Assembly: GCA_947501685.1 (NCBI GenBank)
Contig: CANMWQ010000007.1
Span: 124,001-188,000 of the forward strand
Direction: 5' to 3'
Source: an uncultured Litoreibacter sp.
GTDB taxonomy: Bacteria; Pseudomonadota; Alphaproteobacteria; Rhodobacterales; Rhodobacteraceae
Length of the DNA: 64,000 nucleotides
Part shown: positions 42,882 through 51,983 of the stretch, piece after piece
Layout of the letters: the number at the start of each line of letters is the position of its first letter
Numbering within the stretch: position 1 is the stretch's first letter
Notes under the pieces: model-generated
Told to the model about the DNA's origin: nothing
Databases searched by the model: none
What the model saw: the letters and a program-made list of their open reading frames with translations, nothing else
Translations under genes and position numbers: made by a program

Positions 42882-44489
42882 TCAAACCAGCCTTTCGCGA
42901 AGCTTGGCGCGGATGATCTTGCCAGTGGTGGTCATGGGCAGGTCCGGGACGAAGGTGATGCGGCGGGGATATTCATGCGCGGCGAGGTGGGTTTTCACAT
43001 GGGCGGCGATGTCTGTTTTGAGGATGTCGCTGGGCGCGTGGCCTTTGGCCAGCACGATGAAGGCCGCGACCACCGCGCCGCGCGTCTCGTCCGGGGCGGC
43101 GACCACGCCTGCGAGGGCCACGGCGGGGTGGGTGAGCAGGCAATCCTCGACCTCGCCGGGGCCGATGCGATAACTGGCAGAGGTGATCACGTCGTCGTCG
43201 CGGGCAAGAAATTTGATGCGGCCTGAGGGGGTCAACTGCCCCTCGTCGCCTGTCAGCAGCCATGTACCATTGGGGGCGTCGACGAATTTGCGGGCGGTGG
43301 CCTCGGGGTTGTTCCAATAGCGCAGGAACATCACCGGTTCGGGGCTGCGCACGGCGATCTGGCCGTCTTGGCCTGTTTCGCAGATGTCCCCCGTTTCGGG
43401 GTTGATCACCGCCACGTCATGGCCCGGCACGGGGAAGCCCATAACGCCGGGCTCGGCGGGCGCGAGGGCGGCGCAGGAGGAGACAATCATGTTGCATTCG
43501 GTCTGCCCGTAGAACTCGTTGATCGTGGTGTTGAAAACTTCCTGCCCCCACGCGATCAGCGACGCTCCAAGGGTTTCGCCGCCACTGGCGACAGATCTGA
43601 GCTGCACCCCTGCGGGGGGTGTTTGCGTGGCCTGCCGCATCATCTTCAGCGCGGTGGGCGGCAAGAAGGCATTGCGGATTTGGTGCTCTGCCATCAGCGC
43701 AAAGGCGGCCTCCGCGGTGAATTTGTCAAAGCGGCAGGCCACGACGGGCACGCCGTGATGCAGCGCGGGCATCAGCACATCAAGCAGCCCTCCGATCCAC
43801 GCCCAATCGGCGGGGGTCCAGATGCGGTCACCTTGTTGAGGGAAGAAATCATGGCTCATCTCGACGCCGGGCAGATGGCCCAGAAGCACCCGGTGGGCAT
43901 GCAGCGCGCCTTTGGGCCGGCCGGTGGTGCCGGAGGTGTAAATGAGGATGGCCGGGTCTTCGGCAGACGTGTCTGCGGGGGTGAACTCTGCGCTCTGATT
44001 GGGCAGTTGGGCGGTCAGGTCATCCGTGGTGAGGATGGTTTTCAGCTCTGGCAGATCGGCGCGAATTTGGGCGACTTTCTGGGCCTCGCGCGGCGTCGTG
44101 ATCAGCACCGTGGCCCCTGCATCTTTGAGCCGGTGCAACAGCGCGTCGGGGCCAAAGAGCGTGAACAGTGGCAAGGAGATCGCGCCCAGTTTCAGGATCG
44201 CGATATGCGCGATGGCCGTGTGCATGCACTGCGGCAATAGCACGCCCACGCGGTCTCCCTTGCGGGTGCTGCGTGCCAGCAGATTGGCGAGCTGGTTGGA
44301 GAGGGTTTTGAGCTGCCCAAAGCTATAGCGCGTGGTGGTTCCGTCCGGGCCTACATCGATCAACGCCAGCGCGTCAGGTGTTTTCTGGGCCGTCTTATCG
44401 CAGATATCGACGCCGATATTGTAGCGCTCGGGGATGGTCCATGCGAACCCGGCGCGGGTCTGCTCAATCGTGTCTTTTGGTGTCAGCAC
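42882..44489 (-). CDS. AMP-forming acyl-CoA synthetase
   Basis: A 535-aa ANL ligase with the phosphate loop ILIYTSGTTGRPKGALHAH, NEFYGQTECNMIVSSC, DEGQLTPSGRIKFLARDDD (hinge) and GKIIRAK with the catalytic Lys near the end. GTG 44489 is the start because AAAGGGGGG lies in front and because the longer frame would run through the katG terminator. The group is close to acetyl-/medium-chain ligases (AcsM-like); substrate not known. Distinct from the SauT-like ligase at 17.4 kb. Confidence 0.87.
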   Translation of the reverse strand: MLTPKDTIEQTRAGFAWTIPERYNIGVDICDKTAQKTPDALALIDVGPDGTTTRYSFGQLKTLSNQLANLLARSTRKGDRVGVLLPQCMHTAIAHIAILKLGAISLPLFTLFGPDALLHRLKDAGATVLITTPREAQKVAQIRADLPELKTILTTDDLTAQLPNQSAEFTPADTSAEDPAILIYTSGTTGRPKGALHAHRVLLGHLPGVEMSHDFFPQQGDRIWTPADWAWIGGLLDVLMPALHHGVPVVACRFDKFTAEAAFALMAEHQIRNAFLPPTALKMMRQATQTPPAGVQLRSVASGGETLGASLIAWGQEVFNTTINEFYGQTECNMIVSSCAALAPAEPGVMGFPVPGHDVAVINPETGDICETGQDGQIAVRSPEPVMFLRYWNNPEATARKFVDAPNGTWLLTGDEGQLTPSGRIKFLARDDDVITSASYRIGPGEVEDCLLTHPAVALAGVVAAPDETRGAVVAAFIVLAKGHAPSDILKTDIAAHVKTHLAAHEYPRRITFVPDLPMTTTGKIIRAKLRERLV

Positions 44490-44528
44490 AGCGCCCCCCT
44501 TTGGACAGACTATGCCGGGGGTTTGCGC

Positions 44529-44566
44529 AAAAGAAAACGGCGCGCGAGCTTGGGCCCACGCGCCGT
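44529..44566 (-). terminator. Intrinsic terminator after katG
   Basis: On the minus strand ACGGCGCG-(14 bases)-CGCGCCGT is an 8-base-pair stem followed by TTTCTTTT, 20 bases beyond the katG stop codon. It separates katG from the acyl-CoA synthetase gene. Confidence 0.75.
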
Positions 44567-44585
44567 CCATATTGTGTGCAGCGGA

Positions 44586-46805
44586 TCAGGCGGCCAGTTC
44601 GAACCGGTCCGCGTCCATCACCTTGGTCCAGGCCTTGGCGAAGTCTTTCACGAAATCCGCATGGGCGTCGTCGCAGGCATAGACCTCCGCCAGCGCGCGC
44701 AGTTGCGAGTTGGAGCCGAAGATCAGATCAACCGAAGTGCCGGTCCATTTGGTCTTGCCGCTGTCGCGATCCACCGCCTCGAACACGTCATCAGTGTCGG
44801 TCTCTTTCCACTCGACGCTCATATCCATGAGAGAGGAGAAGAAATCGGTGGTCAGCTGGCCCGGACGGGTGGTCAGAACGCCGTGTTTGGCCCCGCCCAC
44901 CGTGGCGTTGATGGCCCGCATGCCGCCGACCAGAACGGCCATTTCCGGCCCGGTGAGGCCCAATAGATGCGCGCGGTCTACCAGCATTTCGGCTTGTGTG
45001 CGGAAATGCGGTTTGCCCGCGCCCAGATAGTTGCGGAACCCGTCGGCGCGGGGTTCAAGCACGTCGAAGGAGGCAGCGTCCGTTTGCGCATCCGTGGCAT
45101 CGGTGCGGCCCGGCGTGAAGACCACGTCCACGGGCTGGCCCGCATCCTTGGCGGCCTGCTCCACCCCGGCGGTGCCCGCCAGAACGATCAGGTCAGCCAT
45201 GGAGACCTTCTTGCCCCCGGACGCCTTGCCGTTGAAATCGGCTTGCACCTTTTCCAGAGCGGCCAGCACGGTTTGCAGCTGCGCGGGCTGGTTGACCTCC
45301 CAATCCTTCTGGGGGGCCAAGCGGATGCGCGCGCCATTGGCACCGCCGCGACGGTCGGTCTGACGGTAGGTGGAGGCGGAGGCCCAAGCGGTCTCCACCA
45401 ACTGGTTGACCGGGATGCCTGCGCCGAGGATCTGCGCTTTCAGCGACTTGATATCCGCGTCGTCGATCAGCGGGTGATCCACCTCTGGCACCGGGTCCTG
45501 CCACAGCAGCGGCTCGGCAGGTTTCTCATCGCCCAGACCGCAAACATACGGCCCCATATCGCGGTGGGTGAGCTTGTACCAAGCCTTGGCGAAGGCCTCC
45601 GCGAATGCGTCCGGGTTGGCGTGGAAATGGCGGGAAATCTTCTCATAGGCCGGGTCCATGCGCATCGCCATATCAGCGGTGGTCATCATCAAAGGCACGG
45701 TGTCGCCGGAGCCGTCCACCTGCGGGGCGTGGTCCTTGCCCTCAAGGTCCTTGGCGGCCCAGATATGCGCGCCGGAGGGGGCTTTGGTCAGCTCCCACTC
45801 ATAGCCAAAGAGCACGTCGAAATAGCCCATATCCCATTGCGTCGGGTTGGGGGTCCAAGGGCCCTCAATGCCTGATGTGATGGCGTCCACGCCGCCGCCG
45901 CTCTTGTAGCTCGACAGCCAGCCCAGACCCTGCGCGGCGAGGCCTTCGCCCTCGGGCTCCGGGCCCACGTATTTGTCGGGATCCGCAGCCCCATGGCCTT
46001 TGCCGAATGTGTGGCCACCGGCAACAAGTGCGACGGTTTCTTCGTCATTCATCGCCATGCGGGCGAAGGTTTCGCGAATGTCGCGGCCGGAGGCCTGCGG
46101 GTCGGGATTGCCGTTCGGGCCTTCGGGGTTGACGTAGATCAGACCCATCTGCACAGCACCCAGAGGCTCGGCCAGCTCGCGGTCGCCGGAATAGCGCTCG
46201 TCTGCCATCCACTCGGACTCAGGGCCCCAATAGATGTCATCCTCAGGCTCCCACACATCGGCGCGACCACCCGCGAAGCCATAGGTGTCAAAGCCCATGG
46301 ATTCGAGCGCCACATTGCCGGTCAGGATCATCAGGTCGGCCCAAGACAGCTTGCGGCCATATTTCTGCTTGATCGGCCAGAGCAGACGGCGCGCCTTGTC
46401 GAGGTTGCCATTGTCCGGCCAGCTGTTCAAAGGCGCAAAACGCTGCGTGCCGGAGGTGCCGCCGCCGCGACCGTCATAGGTGCGGTAGGTGCCAGCGGAG
46501 TGCCACGCCATGCGGATGAAAAACGGGCCGTAATGGCCGTAATCGGCAGGCCACCAATCTTGGCTGTCGGTCATCAGCGCGGTCAGGTCGGCCTTGACGG
46601 CTTTCAGGTCCAGCGATTTGAACTCTTCGCCGTAGTCGAAATCCTCGCCCATCGGGTCGGTCTCGGGCGAGTTGTGTTTCAGGATGTTCAGATCAAGCGT
46701 GTTCGGCCACCACAGTTTGTTGCTCATCTTCTGGACGACGGCCGTGACCTCGCGCCCTCCCATCACTGGGCATTTCGCTGCATTATCTGTGGGGTTGCCG
46801 TCCAT
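44586..46805 (-). CDS. katG: Catalase-peroxidase KatG
   Basis: KatG destroys hydrogen peroxide and has peroxidase activity. The 739-aa heme protein has the distal site [13 protein letters not shown] with Arg98, Trp101 and His102 (Trp of the Met-Tyr-Trp crosslink), the proximal His in [15 protein letters not shown], and the duplicated C-terminal domain beginning [21 protein letters not shown] 46805 has AGGAGC in front; a longer frame to 47219 is an antisense shadow of oxyR. It is divergent from oxyR, the usual regulated pair. Confidence 0.97.
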   Translation of the reverse strand: MDGNPTDNAAKCPVMGGREVTAVVQKMSNKLWWPNTLDLNILKHNSPETDPMGEDFDYGEEFKSLDLKAVKADLTALMTDSQDWWPADYGHYGPFFIRMAWHSAGTYRTYDGRGGGTSGTQRFAPLNSWPDNGNLDKARRLLWPIKQKYGRKLSWADLMILTGNVALESMGFDTYGFAGGRADVWEPEDDIYWGPESEWMADERYSGDRELAEPLGAVQMGLIYVNPEGPNGNPDPQASGRDIRETFARMAMNDEETVALVAGGHTFGKGHGAADPDKYVGPEPEGEGLAAQGLGWLSSYKSGGGVDAITSGIEGPWTPNPTQWDMGYFDVLFGYEWELTKAPSGAHIWAAKDLEGKDHAPQVDGSGDTVPLMMTTADMAMRMDPAYEKISRHFHANPDAFAEAFAKAWYKLTHRDMGPYVCGLGDEKPAEPLLWQDPVPEVDHPLIDDADIKSLKAQILGAGIPVNQLVETAWASASTYRQTDRRGGANGARIRLAPQKDWEVNQPAQLQTVLAALEKVQADFNGKASGGKKVSMADLIVLAGTAGVEQAAKDAGQPVDVVFTPGRTDATDAQTDAASFDVLEPRADGFRNYLGAGKPHFRTQAEMLVDRAHLLGLTGPEMAVLVGGMRAINATVGGAKHGVLTTRPGQLTTDFFSSLMDMSVEWKETDTDDVFEAVDRDSGKTKWTGTSVDLIFGSNSQLRALAEVYACDDAHADFVKDFAKAWTKVMDADRFELAA

Positions 46806-46864
46806 TTCGAAGCTCCTGAAGTGGGTGTGAATTGGTAGTCTTGTCCTCTTGTAACGGGTGTTTA

Positions 46865-46879
46865 GAATTAGTTTAATTC
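46865..46879. promoter_or_regulatory. Palindrome in the katG-oxyR intergenic region
   Basis: GAATTA-GTT-TAATTC is a perfect 15-base inverted repeat in an AT-rich stretch, 33 bases before oxyR and 60 before katG. LysR-type regulators bind T-N11-A palindromes of this kind, so it is a candidate OxyR site. Confidence 0.5.
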
Positions 46880-46911
46880 GTATTTTCTGATTGAAGTGAT
46901 AAGTACGCCTT

Positions 46912-47805
46912 ATGAACAGATTGACCCTGAAACAGTTCCGGTACTTCGAGGCCCTCGCGCAAATGGGCCATTTCGGGCATGCCGCAGAGGTCTGCGCGAT
47001 CTCGCAACCGGCTTTGTCCATGCAAATCAAAGAGCTGGAGACCATCCTCGGCAGAGTGCTCTTTGAGCGCGGCGCGCGGTCGGTGTCGCTGACCGCCTTT
47101 GGCGAAGAATTCGCGGTCCGTGCGCGCGACATTTTGCGAAGCGTGGACGAGCTGGAAGATTTGGCCCGCGCCCCGAAAGACGGGCTGAGTGGGCGGCTGC
47201 GGCTGGGTGTGATTCCCACGATTGCTCCCTATTTGCTGCCCGCCATCATAGGCCAGCTGAACAACGCCCATATCGGGCTGGACCTGCATGTGCGCGAGAC
47301 CCTCACCCCAACCCTGATCCAGGAGCTCACGGACGGGCGCATCGACGCGGCCATCGTGGCGCTGCCCGTCTCGGAGCCGTCGCTGGAAGAGGTCGCGCTG
47401 TTCAGCGAGGATTTCGTGCTGGTCCGCCCGCAATCGGACGGCGATCTGGCGGTGCCCAGCCCGGAAAAACTGCGTGAGATGAGGCTGTTGCTGCTGGAGG
47501 AGGGCCATTGCTTCCGCGACCAGGCGCTGTCCTTTTGCAATGCGGCGGCGGCCTCCCCGCGCGAGATGCTGGATGGCAGCTCCTTGTCGACTTTGGTGCA
47601 AATGGTGGGCGCGGGTATTGGCGTCACGCTGATCCCCAAAATGGCCGTCGGCGTGGAGACGCGCTCCGCGCCTGTGAGTGTCGCCACCTTTCCCGCACCT
47701 GGGCCCCAGCGGATGATTGGCATGGTCTGGCGCAAAACCAGCCCGTTAAAGGCGCAATTTGCGCAAGTCGCCGAAATCGTGAAAGGCTGCGCGCCTGTCG
47801 CCTAA
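46912..47805 (+). CDS. oxyR: LysR-type peroxide regulator OxyR
   Basis: A 297-aa LysR-family protein: N-terminal winged helix-turn-helix ([38 protein letters not shown]; quoted for residues 5-42 in outline) and a C-terminal effector domain. Redox Cys residues appear as [13 protein letters not shown] (about residues 199-208), the OxyR pair. Divergence from katG supports the name. It is 45 bases upstream of the dehalogenase gene on the same strand, so the two may be co-transcribed. Confidence 0.9.
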   Translation: MNRLTLKQFRYFEALAQMGHFGHAAEVCAISQPALSMQIKELETILGRVLFERGARSVSLTAFGEEFAVRARDILRSVDELEDLARAPKDGLSGRLRLGVIPTIAPYLLPAIIGQLNNAHIGLDLHVRETLTPTLIQELTDGRIDAAIVALPVSEPSLEEVALFSEDFVLVRPQSDGDLAVPSPEKLREMRLLLLEEGHCFRDQALSFCNAAAASPREMLDGSSLSTLVQMVGAGIGVTLIPKMAVGVETRSAPVSVATFPAPGPQRMIGMVWRKTSPLKAQFAQVAEIVKGCAPVA

Positions 47806-47850
47806 GCCCGGTTGCATTCCGGCCCGATCAACCGCAACTTGGCCTCTGAC

Positions 47851-50800
47851 ATGCGGCTCTTTTCCACCAAATCCCGTGCCCCCCATCTGGGCCCCTACCC
47901 CGTCGAGCGGCTGGCCCGCACGGAGGCACTGCCCTCCTTTGAGGACTGCCCGGCCTTTGAAGCACTCAGCTTTGAGCGCCCCGACGCGCCGCAAAACATC
48001 GTTAACGCGATGGGAGAGTATCAGGCGATGCTCGACACCATCCGCGACGGGATTGTGAACCCTGCCACGGCGGACTGCCCGAGCGATCCGGAAGAGCGTG
48101 CGCAGCATATAAAGGCCTTTGGATATTTCAGCGATGCCAGCATCGTGGGTATCTGCGACCTGCCCGACGCGGCCCGGCTCAAGACCCCCATTCGCAATCC
48201 CGGCATCGACGCTTTGGGCGCGGCGTTGCAAACCCGGCAGACCAAAACGCTGGCCTCGGGCATCGACATGATCATGGCAGGGCTGCGCGACAGCATGAGC
48301 GCCCCGCCGCGCGGGATCGAGGCGCACGCCCATGCGATTGTCTTTGCCTACGCCTACCCGCGCGACCCTTGGCCAGACGAGCCCGGCTTCGCGTGGATCA
48401 CTGACGCGCAGGCACAGCGCGCAGCCCTGCGCGCCAACGAGACCGCCTGCGTGATCGGCAACTACCTCCGCGTGTTGGGCTTTGCGGCGAAGTCGCATAG
48501 CGCCACGGCCAGCGACGTGGATTTGAACAGACTGGCGGTGGCCTCCGGGCTGGCGGTGGTGAAAAACGGCGCACTCGAGCACCCGCATCTGGGCACGGGC
48601 TTCGGGCTGGCCGCGATCACCACCAGTTTTGAGATGGCCTGCGACAGGCCCTTGGCTAAGACACAGCCGCGCGGGGCCAGCAAGGGGGCCTCCGCGATGA
48701 CGGGGCCGGGCTTTGCCAAGCGGCGCTACATGGACGGGGCGCACCCGTTTGAAAAGCTCAAACGCGTCAAGGAGCCCACGACCTATATTGACGAGCCCAA
48801 CGTTGCCCGCGTGCCCAAACGCACCGACATGTTCGCCCGCTCGCAATTTGGCGATATGGGCAAGGGCAACCAAAAGGCGGCGACGGGCGGGCATTACGCG
48901 GTGAAAGCAGCACCTTCGGCGGCGCAACGCCGCGCCTTGGGGGCGTTTGTGTTGTTGCAGGACGGCCCTGCGGAAGGCGCGCCCCAAAAGATGGACCCGG
49001 TGACGGCGGCCAAGCAGATCAAGGCGGCGGCGTATTTTATTGGGGCGGATGCGGTCGGCATTTCGCGCTGCCCGGATTGGGCCTGGTACAGCCATGACGC
49101 GCGGGGCGACGTGATTGACCCGCCGCATGATCAGGCGATCTCCATGATCATTGATCAGGGGTTTGAGACCATGGCGGGTTCCAGCGGCGATGATTGGATC
49201 GCGGTGGCGCAATCGATGCGGGCCTATCTGCGGTTCTCCCTGCTGGGGGGCGTGATTGCCAAACAGATCCGGCGGCTGGGCTATTCGGCCAAGGCGCATT
49301 CGGTGATGGATGGCGAGGTGTTGCAGCCGCCGCTCCTGCTGCTCAGCGGCTTGGGCGAGGTCAGCCGCATTGGCGAGGTGATCCTGAACCCTTACCTCGG
49401 GCCACGGCTAAAGTCCGGCGTGGTGACAACTGATTTGCCCTTGGCGCATGACGCGCCGATTGATTTCGGGCTGCAAAATTTCTGCGAAAGCTGCAACAAA
49501 TGCGCGCGCGAATGCCCCTCGGGCGCGATCACCGCCGGGCCGAAGCTGATGTTTAACGGCTACGAGATCTGGAAATCCGACAGCCAGAAATGCACCACCT
49601 ACCGGATTACCACGCCGGGCGGGGCCATGTGCGGGCGCTGCATGAAGACCTGCCCTTGGAATTTGGAAGGCATCTTTACGGAGGCCCCGTTTCGCTGGGC
49701 CGCGATGAACGTGCCGAAACTGGCCCCCGCACTGGCCAAGCTGGACGACATGGCCGGCAATGGCGGGCTGAACGAGGTGAAACGCTGGTGGTGGGATCTG
49801 GAGCTGCAAGAAGACGGCGCGTACCGGCCCACACAGCACGCGGTCAACCAGCGCGATTTGCAGCGTGATCTGGACCTGAAATACGAAGATCAAACGCTGG
49901 CGGTTTACCCTGCGCCACTGGCCCCGCACCCCTACCCCTACCCGTTCGCGATGGACCGCGAGGCAGGCATTGCCGCCTACGAGGCGATGATCCCCGCCGC
50001 TGAATACCGCCGCCGCATGAACGCGGGCGAAATGGACGGGCTGGTCCACCGCTACACCAATGACGCCGAGAGCCCGGTGATCCCGGTGGTGGTCAGCAAG
50101 GTGGAGCGGATGAGCGCCAATGTCACCAAATACGAGTTCCGCCGCGAGGATGGCGGCGACTTGCCCGCATGGCAGGCAGGGGCGCATCTGGACATCGTGG
50201 TGGCGCCTGAATTTCTGCGTCAATACTCCATGTCAGGCGACCCGGCGGACCGCTCTGTCTACCAGATCGGGGTGCTGCGGGAGGATGCGGGCCGGGGTGG
50301 CTCCAAACTGATGCACCGGATTTTCGACGAGGGGCGCAAAGTGTTCATCGCGCCGCCTTTGAACCATTTCCCGGTCGCCGAGGACGCCGCGCGGCATGTC
50401 TTGATGGGCGGCGGCATCGGTGTGACCCCGATGATCGCCATAGCCCATGAGCTGCACGCCAAGGGGGCGGAGTTTGCGCTGCATTATTCGGTGAGCAGCC
50501 GCGACAGCGCCGGGTTTTTGAAGGATTTGGCGCAAGCGCCATGGGCGGACCGGGTGCAGCTGCATGTGTCAAGCGAGGGCGCGCGCGCGGATCTGGGCGC
50601 TCTGCTGGCGAGCTACCGCGCGGGCGACCACGTCTATACCTGCGGCCCGGACCGCTTCATGGACGCGGTGATGGCGGCGGCGGAGGCGGCAGGTTTCCCC
50701 GAAGAAGCGCGCCATCTGGAATATTTCGCCCTGCCCGAGGTGCCCGACTGGGTGAACCATGATTTTGTGCTGAAGCTGGCCAAGTCGGGCAAAACGCTGA

Positions 50801-51024
50801 TGGTGCCCGCAGAGAAATCCGCCACGGATGTGCTGGCGGAGAATGGGATTGCGGTGGATGTGAAATGCTCCGACGGGATATGCGGCGTGTGCAAATGCGG
50901 GCTGATCTCCGGCGAGGTGGAGCACCGGGACTTTGTGCTCTCCAACAAGCAGCGTGAGGGCGAGGTGATCTTGTGCCAATCCCGCGCGGCCCAAAGGGGC
51001 GGCGTGATCGAGGTGGATTTGTAA
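47851..51024 (+). CDS. Self-sufficient reductive dehalogenase (RdhA-FNR-[2Fe-2S] fusion, BhbA/NpRdhA type)
   Basis: From ATG 47851 the product is 1057 aa with no Tat or Sec signal, so cytoplasmic. Residues about 60-540 form two halves of a cobalamin-binding RdhA core (ADAVGISRCPDWAWYSH; LGEVSRIGEVILNPYLGPRL). Two [4Fe-4S] sites follow: FCESCNKCARECPSG (Cys 545, 548, 551, 555) and Cys 581 with CGRCMKTCPW (594, 597, 601). Residues about 745-970 are a flavin/NAD(P)H reductase (FLRQYSMSG, LMGGGIGVTPMIA, YTCGPDRFMD). The end is a plant-type [2Fe-2S] ferredoxin (CSDGICGVCKCG, 1006/1011/1014, and Cys1042). Known BhbA and NpRdhA with this layout remove halogens from hydroxylated benzoates using NAD(P)H and B12. 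It follows oxyR by 45 bases; a TTG at 47812 is a weaker start. No membrane anchor RdhB is nearby. Confidence 0.9.
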   Translation: MRLFSTKSRAPHLGPYPVERLARTEALPSFEDCPAFEALSFERPDAPQNIVNAMGEYQAMLDTIRDGIVNPATADCPSDPEERAQHIKAFGYFSDASIVGICDLPDAARLKTPIRNPGIDALGAALQTRQTKTLASGIDMIMAGLRDSMSAPPRGIEAHAHAIVFAYAYPRDPWPDEPGFAWITDAQAQRAALRANETACVIGNYLRVLGFAAKSHSATASDVDLNRLAVASGLAVVKNGALEHPHLGTGFGLAAITTSFEMACDRPLAKTQPRGASKGASAMTGPGFAKRRYMDGAHPFEKLKRVKEPTTYIDEPNVARVPKRTDMFARSQFGDMGKGNQKAATGGHYAVKAAPSAAQRRALGAFVLLQDGPAEGAPQKMDPVTAAKQIKAAAYFIGADAVGISRCPDWAWYSHDARGDVIDPPHDQAISMIIDQGFETMAGSSGDDWIAVAQSMRAYLRFSLLGGVIAKQIRRLGYSAKAHSVMDGEVLQPPLLLLSGLGEVSRIGEVILNPYLGPRLKSGVVTTDLPLAHDAPIDFGLQNFCESCNKCARECPSGAITAGPKLMFNGYEIWKSDSQKCTTYRITTPGGAMCGRCMKTCPWNLEGIFTEAPFRWAAMNVPKLAPALAKLDDMAGNGGLNEVKRWWWDLELQEDGAYRPTQHAVNQRDLQRDLDLKYEDQTLAVYPAPLAPHPYPYPFAMDREAGIAAYEAMIPAAEYRRRMNAGEMDGLVHRYTNDAESPVIPVVVSKVERMSANVTKYEFRREDGGDLPAWQAGAHLDIVVAPEFLRQYSMSGDPADRSVYQIGVLREDAGRGGSKLMHRIFDEGRKVFIAPPLNHFPVAEDAARHVLMGGGIGVTPMIAIAHELHAKGAEFALHYSVSSRDSAGFLKDLAQAPWADRVQLHVSSEGARADLGALLASYRAGDHVYTCGPDRFMDAVMAAAEAAGFPEEARHLEYFALPEVPDWVNHDFVLKLAKSGKTLMVPAEKSATDVLAENGIAVDVKCSDGICGVCKCGLISGEVEHRDFVLSNKQREGEVILCQSRAAQRGGVIEVDL

Positions 51025-51037
51025 GCCGGATCAGCGG

Positions 51038-51187
51038 CTGTCCGTGGAGTGGCGCTGCACCAGAATTTCGGCGGCACTTTATTGTTGCCAAATACATCTT
51101 CCATCCATGCGAAGCGCGTCTGCATCAAAAGCGCCAGTCCGCCGGGACGGACAGCCGCTGATCCGGCGCCTTCGGCTTGATTTCGGA
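51038..51187. repeat. 150-base structured intergenic repeat, copy 2
   Basis: Second copy of the element at 21266-21415, beginning 13 bases after the dehalogenase stop. The inverted ends CTGTCCGT (51038-51045) and ACGGACAG (51147-51154) are intact. The internal hairpin is GGCGGCA-CTTTAT-TGTTGCC, where two pairs differ from copy 1 but remain pairable through G-U, hinting at selection on RNA structure. Confidence 0.65.
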
Positions 51188-51234
51188 CCTTAAGCACTGC
51201 GTTTTTGATCATGAGATCTCGATATTGATTGCGT

Positions 51235-51249
51235 GAACAAAAAGTGAAC
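51235..51249. promoter_or_regulatory. Alphaproteobacterial LexA box
   Basis: GAAC-AAAAAGT-GAAC matches the alphaproteobacterial SOS operator GAAC-N7-GAAC exactly, 6 bases before the imuA ATG. It implies LexA repression of imuA-imuB-dnaE2 and induction by DNA damage. Confidence 0.85.
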
Positions 51250-51254
51250 ATATA

Positions 51255-51983
51255 ATGGGATGCATGCCCGAAGATTCTCTAGAAAACGCCCGCAAGGGGC
51301 TCAGCTTGTATTTGCCAGAGGCAAAGCCACAGGCCAAAGCGGTGCCTGTGCAGACGATCGCGCTGACCGATCTGTTGCCCGCGCGGCCCTTCGATCCAGC
51401 GGCCACGGGGTTTGCGCTGGCCAGCCTGCCGCAGGGCCGCGAGGGGCCGGTGTTGTGGGTGCAGGACAGGGCGTCTCGGCAAGAAAACGGGCAGGTTTAC
51501 ATGCCCAGCCTGAAAGCGTTCGGCATCACCCGACCCGTGTTGCAGATCATGGTCAACCACCCGCGCGACGTGCTGTGGGCGATGGAGGAAGGGGCCGCGT
51601 GCAGCGCGCTCTCGGCGGTCATAGGGGAGGTTTACGGCGCGCCAAAGGTGCTCAGCTTCACCGCCACGAAACGGCTGGCGCTGCGCAGCGAGGCCTCGGG
51701 CGTGCCGGTCTTCATGATCCGGGCGGGCGATCCAGGCGGTCTAAGTGCGGCGCGGGCGCGGTGGCGCGTGGGCTCCCTGCCCTCGACGGCCAATCCCGAC
51801 AACCGCCAAGCGCCGGGTGCCGCGCGCTGGGACGCGGAGCTGTTTCGCGCGCGCGGGCGGGCTCCGGGGCGATGGGTGGCCACCTATGAGCGAGACGCGT
51901 CAAATAGTCTGCGTTTTCTTCCCCGCGCTGACGATGGAACGCTGGCGCAGGGTGATCAGCACCTATCGCACCGCGCCGGATGA
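51255..51983 (+). CDS. imuA: ImuA, RecA-like mutagenesis protein
   Basis: ImuA is the small RecA/SulA-like member of the imuA-imuB-dnaE2 damage-tolerance cassette; it lacks a full ATP site. The 242-aa protein has PVLWVQDRASRQENGQVYMP in the place of Walker A, then a central RecA-like strand region (RPVLQIMVNHPRDVLWAMEE, SFTATKRLALRSEASGVPVF) and RAGDPGGLSAARARWRVGSLPS. It starts right behind the LexA box. The 3' end overlaps imuB by 98 bases in another frame, more than is usual for an operon. Confidence 0.85.
   Translation: MGCMPEDSLENARKGLSLYLPEAKPQAKAVPVQTIALTDLLPARPFDPAATGFALASLPQGREGPVLWVQDRASRQENGQVYMPSLKAFGITRPVLQIMVNHPRDVLWAMEEGAACSALSAVIGEVYGAPKVLSFTATKRLALRSEASGVPVFMIRAGDPGGLSAARARWRVGSLPSTANPDNRQAPGAARWDAELFRARGRAPGRWVATYERDASNSLRFLPRADDGTLAQGDQHLSHRAG

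Noticed and set aside
44490-44570. Longer N-terminus for the acyl-CoA synthetase from 44570
   Set aside because: It would run through the katG terminator hairpin and has no ribosome site; GTG 44489 with AAAGGGGGG fits.
46806-47219. Extended katG start at 47219
   Set aside because: The extra 138 codons are antisense to oxyR and do not resemble catalase-peroxidases; ATG 46805 has a ribosome site and the normal length.
47746-49299. 517-codon minus-strand frame over the start of the dehalogenase gene
   Set aside because: Composition (Arg/His/Gly/Ala-rich) is that of a shadow frame, and the plus strand has an unmistakable RdhA protein.
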